Assembly: GCA_900547505.1 (NCBI GenBank)
Contig: URGY01000037.1
Span: 1-13,038, forward strand
Direction of reading: 5' to 3'
Source of the DNA: an uncultured Collinsella sp.
GTDB lineage: Bacteria; Actinomycetota; Coriobacteriia; Coriobacteriales; Coriobacteriaceae
Length of the DNA: 13,038 bases
How positions within the stretch are numbered: position 1 is the first letter of the stretch; the number at the start of each line of letters is the position of its first letter. This document shows, in pieces, positions 1 through 5,730 of this stretch. The notes under the pieces were generated by a model, which searched no databases, was not told the DNA's origin, and worked only from the letters and a program-made list of their open reading frames with translations. Made by a program: the position numbers and the translations under genes.

Positions 1-49
1 ACGAGATGCAGCGTAGTCTCGTGGGCTCGGAGATGTGTATAAGAGACAG
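1..49 (+). other. Nextera i7-side sequencing adapter (artefact)
   Basis: Bases 1-7 (ACGAGAT) are the 3' end of the Illumina P7 primer and bases 8-15 (GCAGCGTA) sit where the i7 index belongs. Bases 16-49 are the Nextera read-2 adapter, ending in the 19-bp Tn5 mosaic end AGATGTGTATAAGAGACAG at 31-49. From memory, the index corresponds to N721 of the Nextera XT v2 set. This is not genomic sequence. Translated, it yields the familiar contaminant peptide SLVGSEMCIRDR, so any ORF starting here is spurious. Genomic sequence starts at base 50. Confidence 0.99.
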
Positions 50-569
50 GGGTGGCCAGGCACCCCACGTCGGCGATAACCACGCTCGGCTGCCAAAAGG
101 CGCCGGCCAAGTTCTTGCCGGCAGCCAGGTCGATGGCGGTCTTGCCGCCCACCGACGAATCCACCATGGCGAGCAGGCTCGTCGGGATCTGCACAAACTT
201 GCAGCCGCGCATGTAGGTCGCGGCCACAAAGCCCGCCACATCGCCCACGACGCCGCCCCCGAGTGCCACGATCACGTCGGAGCGCGAAAGCTCGTGCTCG
301 GCCACAAACTCCAAAATGGCAACATAGGTTTCGGCGCGCTTATGGGCCTCGCCGGCCTCGAAGGTGCAGATGCTCACCTCGTAGCCTGATGCCTCCAGGC
401 TCTGCTTAACGGGCATCTGGTAGAGCGGGCCTACGTTGGTGTCCGTCACGATGACGGCCTTGGTGCCGCCGGCAGTGGCGCGCACGAGCGGTCCCGCCTG
501 CTCCAGCAAAAACGTGCCAACATGCACCTGGTAGGGGCGTGCGGTGTCGATATCGATGGTAATCGCCAT
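50..569 (-). CDS. aroB: 3-dehydroquinate synthase, N-terminal 173 residues (cut by contig end)
   Basis: AroB converts DAHP to 3-dehydroquinate, the second step of the shikimate pathway, in the cytoplasm, using NAD+ and a divalent metal. The fragment reads MAITIDIDTARPYQ and carries the family hallmarks: the NAD-binding glycine motif GGGVVGDVAGF at residues 104-114, IPTSLLAMVDSSVGGKTAID at 128-147, and GKNLAGAFWQP at 151-161. The family is usually about 350-370 residues, so roughly the first half is present. The rest, including the metal-binding histidines, is lost because the sequence runs into a Nextera adapter at base 49. The ATG at 569 is preceded by AAAGGACC (complement of 577-584), a good Shine-Dalgarno. 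It is the third gene of the aroF-tyrA-aroB operon, 36 nt after the tyrA stop, with no promoter evident in the gap. Confidence 0.95.
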
Positions 570-605
570 AAGCTTCGGTCCTTTCGACCTGGCGTGATAG
601 GTGGT

Positions 606-1520
606 CTAGTGGGAGGCTTCGTCGTCGAGTGCGCGCTTGATGCGGTCGCCCTCGGCAAGGAGATTCTCCAGATAGCGCTGGTCGCGGTTCTTGAGCGCAC
701 GGCTGTAGGCGCCAAGCGACTCGATCAGATGGTCGATCTCGAAGGCGAGCGCGTCGGCGTCGTCGATCATGAGCTCGGACCACATTTGCGGGTTGAGGTG
801 CGCCACGCGGGTGAGATCGCGGTAGCTACCGGCCGAAAAGCCGTGGTGGACCTGGGCGGTGGGGCTTTTGACGTAGGCGTTGGATACCACGTGCGCAAGC
901 TGGCTCGTGAAGGCGATGACGCGGTCGTGCTCGGCGGCGCTGGTCACGCTGAACTTGCCAAAGCCCAAGGGGCGCACCATCTCGCGCACCTGGCCCAAAA
1001 GCTCCAGCTTGAGCGCATCGTCTACCGCGGGCGGTACGAGCACCAGCGGGGCGCCCTGGAACAGGTCGGCACGAGAGTTAGCGTAGCCCGAGAACTGGGT
1101 GCCCGCCATGGGGTGCGCGCCCACAAAGTAAAAGCCGTGCTCGCGGGCAAGCTCAAAGGCACGTTCGCACACGATGCCCTTGACGCCCACCGTGTCGATC
1201 ACCACGGGGCCCATGATGGCGTCGGTGTCGGTGGCGTCGGCGAGCGCCTTGGCGTGCGTCTCGAGCCACTCGATGCAGGCCTCGGGGTAGCAAGCCAGGA
1301 CGATGATGTCGCATTCGCCGAGTGTCTTGTCGTTGAGCTCTCCGGCGACAGTGCCCATGCTGGCGGCCGTCATGACATCGTCATCGGGGTCCCAGGCCAG
1401 CACGCGGACGCCCGCCTGTGCATAGCCGCGGGCAAAGCTACCGCCGATGAGGCCAAGGCCGACGATGCCGGCGCACTTGGGGCCGCCCTGGTTAACGCGC
1501 GCGTTTCTCACCGTACCCAT
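606..1520 (-). CDS. tyrA: Prephenate dehydrogenase (tyrosine biosynthesis)
   Basis: This 304-residue protein oxidatively decarboxylates prephenate to 4-hydroxyphenylpyruvate, the committed step to tyrosine. The N-terminal Rossmann fold shows GLGLIGGS at 21-28 and an acidic residue after the second strand (D44), which favours NAD+ over NADP+. The catalytic part has HPMAGT at 136-141, EHD at 197-199, SQLAH at 206-210 and the C-terminal helical signature GFSAGSYRDLTRVA at 227-240 followed by NPQMW. There is no fused chorismate mutase and no ACT domain, so tyrosine feedback is not evident on this enzyme and may act on AroF instead. The ATG at 1520 lies 3 nt after the aroF stop. Its Shine-Dalgarno GGAG (complement of 1527-1530) is inside the last codons of aroF, so the two are probably translationally coupled. 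Confidence 0.95.
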   Translation of the reverse strand: MGTVRNARVNQGGPKCAGIVGLGLIGGSFARGYAQAGVRVLAWDPDDDVMTAASMGTVAGELNDKTLGECDIIVLACYPEACIEWLETHAKALADATDTDAIMGPVVIDTVGVKGIVCERAFELAREHGFYFVGAHPMAGTQFSGYANSRADLFQGAPLVLVPPAVDDALKLELLGQVREMVRPLGFGKFSVTSAAEHDRVIAFTSQLAHVVSNAYVKSPTAQVHHGFSAGSYRDLTRVAHLNPQMWSELMIDDADALAFEIDHLIESLGAYSRALKNRDQRYLENLLAEGDRIKRALDDEASH

Positions 1521-1523
1521 GGG

Positions 1524-2546
1524 CTACTCCATGGTCTCTTGGCAGACAACCTCGCGGATGGCTCGGATGCGGCGCATGGTGTCGTCGAACTGATCGGGGG
1601 TGAGGGCCTGGGCGCCGTCGGACCAGGCGCGGCTCGGCTCGTCGTGGACCTCGATCTCCAGGCCGTTGGCGCCGCAGGCGGTCGCGGCGAGCGCCATGGG
1701 CTCGACGTAGCGGGTGTAGCCGGTGGCGTGGCTGGGGTCGGCGACGACGGGCAGGTGCGACAGGTGGTGCAGCACCGGCACGGCGTTAAGGTCGAAGGTG
1801 TTGCGGGTGCGGGTCTCGAAGGTGCGGATACCGCGCTCGCACAGGATGACGTTGTCGTTGCCCTCGCTCATGATGTACTCGGCTGCCATAAGCAGCTCGT
1901 CGATCGTGCCGGACATGCCGCGCTTGAGCAGAATCGGGGTCTGGGTCTTGCCGACCTCCTTGAGCAGGGGGAAGTTCTGGGCGTTGCGGGCGCCGATCTG
2001 CATGACGTCAATCTTCTTGTCAAGGAAGACCTGCACGTCGCGCGGGTCCATGATCTCGGTGACGATCGGCATGTCGAGCTCGGCAGACGCCTCGCACAGC
2101 AGGTCGAGGCCGGCGGGGCCCATGCCCTGGTAGGCGTAGGGGGAGGTGCGGGGCTTGTAGGCACCGCCGCGCAGCATCGTGGCACCGGCGGCCTTTACGC
2201 GGCGTGCGATGCGAATGAGGTTCTCGCCCTCGACGGAGCAGGGGCCGGCGATGACTTGGAACTGGTCGCCGCCGATCTTGACGCCGTGGCCGCAGTCGAT
2301 GACGGAGTCCTCGGGGTGGAACTTGCGGTTGGCGCGCTTGAACGGCTCCGAGACGCGCTGCACGCGCTCGACGACATCCATGGACTCGAGCAGGAACGGG
2401 TCGATCTTGGTCGTATCGCCCACCAGGCCGATGATCGTCTCGTTCTCGCCGCGCGAGACGTCGGTCTTCAGGCCTTTTTTCTCAATCCAGCTGACGATAT
2501 GGCCGACGGCCTCGTCGCTGGCGCTCTGCTTTAAAATTGCAATCAT
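1524..2546 (-). CDS. aroF: 3-deoxy-7-phosphoheptulonate (DAHP) synthase, Thermotoga-type with N-terminal regulatory domain
   Basis: Condenses phosphoenolpyruvate and erythrose-4-phosphate to DAHP, the first shikimate-pathway reaction. The 340-residue protein has an N-terminal ferredoxin-like domain (about 1-70, MIAILKQSASDEAVGHI...) followed by a (beta/alpha)8 barrel. Visible motifs are GPCSVE 101-106, RGGAYKPRTSPYAYQG 126-141, QIGARNAQNF 183-192, LLKRG 206-210, CERGIRT 236-242, DPSH 270-273 and EVH 299-301. Likely metal ligands are C103, H273, E299 and D310. It closely resembles the Thermotoga maritima enzyme, in which the N-terminal domain mediates tyrosine feedback inhibition; the same is inferred here. 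A longer reading from 2594 (356 residues) is possible, but that start lies inside a hairpin. The ATG at 2546 has Shine-Dalgarno GAGAGG (complement of 2553-2558) at 6-nt spacing and matches the family N-terminus. First gene of the operon with tyrA and aroB. Confidence 0.96.
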   Translation of the reverse strand: MIAILKQSASDEAVGHIVSWIEKKGLKTDVSRGENETIIGLVGDTTKIDPFLLESMDVVERVQRVSEPFKRANRKFHPEDSVIDCGHGVKIGGDQFQVIAGPCSVEGENLIRIARRVKAAGATMLRGGAYKPRTSPYAYQGMGPAGLDLLCEASAELDMPIVTEIMDPRDVQVFLDKKIDVMQIGARNAQNFPLLKEVGKTQTPILLKRGMSGTIDELLMAAEYIMSEGNDNVILCERGIRTFETRTRNTFDLNAVPVLHHLSHLPVVADPSHATGYTRYVEPMALAATACGANGLEIEVHDEPSRAWSDGAQALTPDQFDDTMRRIRAIREVVCQETME

Positions 2547-2556
2547 GGTGTGCCTC

Positions 2557-2619
2557 TCACCTCGATGGATAACTTTTGCAAAAACGGCCCGCATCGCGAG
2601 CCGTGTATATATGGTGCAT
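2557..2619 (-). CDS. Possible aroF leader peptide (20-residue upstream ORF)
   Basis: An ATG at 2619 opens the 20-codon frame MHHIYTARDAGRFCKSYPSR, ending with TGA at 2559-2557, 10 nt before the aroF start. The stop codon overlaps the aroF Shine-Dalgarno. The frame differs from that of aroF. Codon 5 is Tyr (TAC), immediately before the first base of the leader hairpin, and codon 14 is Tyr (TAT). No Shine-Dalgarno precedes it; the nearest -10-like box ends only 5-8 nt upstream, so it would have to be translated from a leaderless transcript. A short ORF of this size can occur by chance, hence the low confidence. Confidence 0.33.
   Translation of the reverse strand: MHHIYTARDAGRFCKSYPSR
2580..2604 (-). 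terminator. Intrinsic-terminator-like hairpin in the aroF leader (candidate attenuator)
   Basis: On the minus strand ACGGCTCGC pairs with GCGGGCCGT (complement of 2596-2604 and 2584-2592): nine base pairs with one G-U, a 3-nt loop, and then four more T residues. There is no run of T on the plus-strand side, so it can only terminate minus-strand transcription. No minus-strand gene lies between it and the aroF promoter region, so it is best read as an attenuator within the 5' leader of aroF. The U-run is short (U5 counting the last stem base), so termination may be partial. Confidence 0.5.
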
Positions 2620-2624
2620 GAGAG

Positions 2625-2657
2625 TTTATACTATCTGACTCGCTTTTGCCTTCTAAA
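2625..2657 (-). promoter_or_regulatory. Probable aroF operon promoter
   Basis: On the minus strand TTTAGA (complement of 2652-2657) and TAGTAT (complement of 2628-2633) are separated by 18 nt; each matches the sigma-70 consensus at four of six bases. An overlapping alternative -10 is TATAAA (complement of 2625-2630). Either would start transcription around 2619-2624, giving a leader of about 73-78 nt before aroF. It is the most promoter-like sequence on this strand between aroF and the tRNA gene. Confidence 0.4.
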
Positions 2658-2691
2658 GTGGGCCGTTGCGCCGCGTCTTCCTCGGAATTGC

Positions 2692-2739
2692 AAAGCTTTT
2701 TCTTTTATTTTGATAGCCCGTGGTGCACTTGGGTATAAT
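2692..2739 (+). promoter_or_regulatory. Promoter of the tRNA-Arg gene with AT-rich UP-like element
   Basis: TTGATA at 2710-2715 and a perfect TATAAT at 2734-2739 are separated by 18 nt, placing transcription start about 2746, four to five bases before the tRNA. Immediately upstream, 2692-2709 is a T-rich tract (AAGCTTTTTCTTTTATTT) in otherwise GC-rich DNA, in the position of an UP element as seen at strong stable-RNA promoters. It is the strongest promoter match in the window. Confidence 0.75.
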
Positions 2740-2750
2740 GCCAAACGTTG

Positions 2751-2827
2751 GCCCTATTAGCTCAGGGGATTAGAGCGTCTGCCTCCGGAGCAGAAGGCCG
2801 TTGGTTCGAATCCAACATGGGGCACCA
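2751..2827 (+). tRNA. tRNA-Arg, anticodon CCG
   Basis: The 77-nt cloverleaf folds fully: acceptor GCCCTAT/ATGGGGC with one G-U pair, D-stem GCTC/GAGC, anticodon stem TCTGC/GCAGA with loop CTCCGGA, variable AGGCC, and T-arm GTTGG-TTCGAAT-CCAAC. The anticodon CCG at 2785-2787 reads the arginine codon CGG. The discriminator is A2824 and the 3' CCA (2825-2827) is encoded in the DNA. The gene has its own promoter and terminator and stands alone between the divergent aroF operon and the P-type ATPase gene. Confidence 0.97.
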
Positions 2828-2838
2828 TCGAACGTAAG

Positions 2839-2875
2839 ACCGTCCGAACCTCGCATGGTCCGGGCGGTTTTTCTT
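2839..2875 (+). terminator. Rho-independent terminator of the tRNA-Arg gene
   Basis: ACCGTCCGAACC (2839-2850) pairs with GGTCCGGGCGGT (2857-2868) around the loop TCGCAT: a 12-position stem with one G-U and one A-C mismatch, followed by TTTTCTT. It starts 11 nt after the tRNA and ends only 28 nt before the chosen ATPase start. Confidence 0.85.
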
Positions 2876-2903
2876 ATACCGACGCGACGTGATGGGACGT
2901 GGT

Positions 2904-5627
2904 ATGGCAGCAACGGATATCGAGCGCGGACTCTCGACCGCCGAGGTCGAGGAGCGCATCGCCGCCGGTAAGATCAACCGCAACATGGAGCTCAAGACCA
3001 AGTCGGTCAAAGAGCTCATCATCGAGAACCTCTGCACGCTGTTCAATTTGATCAACGTGATCTTGGCGTTCCTGGTCATTTTGACCGGTTCGTTTAAGAA
3101 CCTGACGTTCCTGTTTGTGGTGTTCCTCAATACCGCTATTGGCGTCATCCAGTCCATGCGGTCCAAGAAGATGGTCGATAAGCTCACGCTGCTGACCTCT
3201 AAGAAGGCCATCGCGGTGCGCGACGGTGCCGAGGTGGAGCTCGACTTGGACCAGATCGTGCTCGACGACATCATCCGCCTGGGGCGCGGCGACCAGATTC
3301 CCGCTGACGCCGTGGTGGTTTCCGGCGAGGCGCTCGTGAACGAGAGCCTGCTGACGGGCGAGAGCGACCTTATTAAGAAGCAGCCCGGTTCCGAGCTCAT
3401 GAGCGGCAGCTTTATCGACTCGGGCCTGCTGCGCGCCCGCGTGATCCATGTCGGCGCCGACAACTACGTGGCCAAAATTAATAACGAGGCCAAGTACGTC
3501 AAAAAGGTCAATTCCGAGATCATTAACGCGCTGAACGCCATCGTGCGCTTTGCGAGCATCATCATGATCCCGCTCGGTTTGGCGTTGTTTGCCTCGAGCG
3601 TGAGCGAGCTGTGGGATGCAGCGGGAACCCCGGGCGATAGCGCGCTTTCGTGGTGCTTCTCCGAGCTGTTGGCTGGTCATGTGCCTTCGTCGGCGCTGCT
3701 GTCCACGGTGGGCGCCCTGCTGGGCATGATCCCGCAAGGCCTGGTGCTGCTGACCTCGTCGGTGCTCGCCATCGCCACGGTGCGCCTGGCCCGCCGCAAG
3801 GTGCTGGCGCAGCAGCTCTACTGCATCGAGACGCTCGCTCGCGTCGATGTACTGTGCCTGGACAAGACGGGCACCATCACGTCGGGCCGCATGGAGGTCG
3901 AGGGCACCTACCCGCTGCCTGTTGAGGGTGTTGGCTTTGGCGTGGACTCGGACGAGGCGGCTGTTCCCGTCGATACCACAGTGCTCGATTTTGCGCTGGC
4001 TAACGTGGCACGTGCGACTTCGGCCGATGCCAACGAGACCTGCCAGGCGCTGCTCAACTATTACGCCGATCGCCCGGTCGAGGTGTCTGAGCCGCTGTCG
4101 GTCATTCCGTTCTCGTCGTCTAAAAAATGGAGTGGCGCTTCGTTTGCGCAGGGCTCCTATGTGATGGGCGCCGCGCAGTTTGTGCTTTCGGAGCGTGTGT
4201 TTTCGCAGGTCGAGAACCGTGTCGCCGAGCTTGCCGATACCTGCCGCGTGCTCGTGGTGGCGCGCGTGGACGGCTTTACACCCGATGGCGATATGGTGGG
4301 CGAGGCCGAGCCCGTGGGCTTTGTGACCATCCGCGACGAGATTCGTACCTCGGCGGCCGAGACCATCGGCTACTTTAACGAGCAGGGTGTGACCCTCAAC
4401 GTGATCAGTGGCGACGACCCGCGTACGGTGTCGTCGATCGCGCGCGTGGTGGGCGTGCCGGGGGCGGACGCTTATGTGGACGCCACGACGCTCGATACGC
4501 CTGCCAAGCTCGATGCCGCAGTGGACCGCTACCATGTCTTTGGTCGTGTGACCCCGCAGCAGAAGCGCGAGCTCGTGCAGGCGCTCAAGCGCCGCGAGCA
4601 CACCGTGGCCATGACGGGCGACGGCGTCAACGATGTGCTGGCGCTCAAGGAAGCCGACTGCTCCGTCGCCATGGCGGCCGGCTCCGATGCCGCGCGTAAT
4701 GTGGCCGAGATTGTACTCGTCGACAACGACTTTGCCTCGATGCCCGCCGTGGTGGCCGAGGGCCGTCGCTCCATCAACAACCTGCAGCGTTCGGCCTCGC
4801 TGTTCCTGACCAAGACGCTGTTCTCGATGGGCCTGGCGGCGCTGTGCATTGCGCTGCCGCCGTACCCCTTCGAGCCCATCCAGATGACACTCATCAACTT
4901 CTTTTGCATCGGCGCGCCGGGCTTTGTGTTGGGCCTGGAGCCCAACAATGCTCGCGTGAAGGGTGCGTTTTTGACGAATGTACTCAAGCGTGCACTGCCG
5001 GCGTCGATTGCGGTCATTCTGGCTGCGGCGCTCGATATCTTTGTGGCGCGCGTGTTTGGCTTTAGCCAGCTCACGCTGTCTACGATGTGCCTGCTTACGT
5101 CGTGCGCGGCGAGCGTCAGCCTGATCTGGCGCATCTCGCAGCCTCTCACGCCCTTACGTGTGGTGCTCTTTGTGTTTGTAGTCGCCGGCATCCTGGTGGG
5201 CGTTATCGGATTCCCGGGGCTGCTGTCTATTGCCAACCTGTCGATGGGCCAGATGGTTATCTTGGCTGTCATCGTGGTCTTTACCTGCTCGGTGTTCTTT
5301 AAGCTCGCCACGATGATGGATTCGCTCAAGCCGCGTCGTCGTCATGCCGCAACTGGTTTTGGCCGCGGTGTGCACGTCCGCCTGGGTCGCGGTGGCGGCA
5401 AGGTGAGCTCGACGGGTTCGACGGCCGAGCGTTTTGCCAAGCGCGTCGCCGCCGACATGGCGCAGCGCCGCGAAGATCGCACCGCTCGCGAGGCCGAGGC
5501 CCGCGCACTCGAGGGCGTGGGCCAGGCCCAGCCCAAGAAAAAGAAGAGTACCGGAGCTAAGCGCTCTCGTGTGACCAAGTCCGCCCAAGGCATCAAAGTC
5601 TCGATGCCAAGCAAAAAGAAGAAGTAG
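2904..5627 (+). CDS. CtpE-like P-type cation-transporting ATPase with basic C-terminal tail
   Basis: A 907-residue membrane pump that moves a cation using an aspartyl-phosphate cycle. In order: actuator motif TGES 151-154, M4 motif PQGL 277-280, phosphorylation motif DKTGT 320-324 (D320), nucleotide-domain FSSSKKWSG 403-411 and MGAA 421-424, hinge TGDGVND 571-577, and a C-terminal membrane half from about 635 to 803. The run RLARRKVLAQQLYCIETLAR before DKTGT is typical of the CtpE group; mycobacterial CtpE has been reported as a calcium-uptake ATPase. M4 has Gln where calcium pumps have Glu (PEGL), so the substrate is uncertain. After the last membrane segment a Lys/Arg-rich tail of about 98 residues runs to SKKKK. 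ATG 2904 was chosen for GGGA at 2894-2897; GTG 2889 and ATG 2892 are in-frame alternatives. No promoter fits clearly between the tRNA terminator and the gene. Confidence 0.9.
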   Translation: MAATDIERGLSTAEVEERIAAGKINRNMELKTKSVKELIIENLCTLFNLINVILAFLVILTGSFKNLTFLFVVFLNTAIGVIQSMRSKKMVDKLTLLTSKKAIAVRDGAEVELDLDQIVLDDIIRLGRGDQIPADAVVVSGEALVNESLLTGESDLIKKQPGSELMSGSFIDSGLLRARVIHVGADNYVAKINNEAKYVKKVNSEIINALNAIVRFASIIMIPLGLALFASSVSELWDAAGTPGDSALSWCFSELLAGHVPSSALLSTVGALLGMIPQGLVLLTSSVLAIATVRLARRKVLAQQLYCIETLARVDVLCLDKTGTITSGRMEVEGTYPLPVEGVGFGVDSDEAAVPVDTTVLDFALANVARATSADANETCQALLNYYADRPVEVSEPLSVIPFSSSKKWSGASFAQGSYVMGAAQFVLSERVFSQVENRVAELADTCRVLVVARVDGFTPDGDMVGEAEPVGFVTIRDEIRTSAAETIGYFNEQGVTLNVISGDDPRTVSSIARVVGVPGADAYVDATTLDTPAKLDAAVDRYHVFGRVTPQQKRELVQALKRREHTVAMTGDGVNDVLALKEADCSVAMAAGSDAARNVAEIVLVDNDFASMPAVVAEGRRSINNLQRSASLFLTKTLFSMGLAALCIALPPYPFEPIQMTLINFFCIGAPGFVLGLEPNNARVKGAFLTNVLKRALPASIAVILAAALDIFVARVFGFSQLTLSTMCLLTSCAASVSLIWRISQPLTPLRVVLFVFVVAGILVGVIGFPGLLSIANLSMGQMVILAVIVVFTCSVFFKLATMMDSLKPRRRHAATGFGRGVHVRLGRGGGKVSSTGSTAERFAKRVAADMAQRREDRTAREAEARALEGVGQAQPKKKKSTGAKRSRVTKSAQGIKVSMPSKKKK

Positions 5628-5658
5628 CTACGCGCCCTGGCGATGTTGAATTGGTGCC

Positions 5659-5690
5659 TTGTTCCTGTGGGGCCGTGGCGATGTTATGCT
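5659..5690 (+). promoter_or_regulatory. Weak candidate promoter for the zinc-ribbon gene
   Basis: TTGTTC (5659-5664) and TGTTAT (5682-5687) are 17 nt apart; TATGCT at 5685-5690 is an alternative -10. Matches are partial. The 103-nt gap 5628-5730 contains no terminator hairpin that I can see, so the gene could also be co-transcribed with the ATPase. Confidence 0.3.
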
Positions 5691-5730
5691 CTAACCTCGA
5701 TTGTTTGAATTGCTTCGAAAAGAGGATGCC

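Noticed and set aside
6..389. Plus-strand ORF of 127 codons at the left end
   Set aside because: Its first residues (MQRSLVGSEMCIRDR) are adapter translation and the rest is the complement of aroB, which is clearly coding on the minus strand.
522..2534. 670-codon plus-strand ORF antisense to tyrA and aroF
   Set aside because: Long open frames opposite real genes are common in GC-rich DNA because G/C-biased third positions suppress stops. The product is a low-complexity Gly/Ala/Val/His/Asp mix with no recognisable domain, and both opposite genes have full family motifs.
2547..2594. Longer aroF start giving a 356-residue protein
   Set aside because: The upstream ATG at 2594 lies in the hairpin loop without a Shine-Dalgarno, whereas ATG 2546 has GAGAGG at ideal spacing and matches the Thermotoga-type N-terminus.
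2547..2660. T-box or other known riboswitch in the aroF leader
   Set aside because: The T-box signature (AGGGTGGNACCGCG-like) is absent and the leader of about 75 nt is too short for a known amino-acid-sensing riboswitch.
2751..2903. tRNA gene as an integration site for a genomic island
   Set aside because: No duplicate of the tRNA 3' end, integrase gene or composition shift is seen downstream; the next gene is an ordinary P-type ATPase with matching codon use.
2874..4601. 575-codon minus-strand ORF antisense to the P-type ATPase
   Set aside because: Same shadow effect; the product is rich in His, Arg, Gly and Ala with no motif, and the sense strand encodes an intact ATPase.
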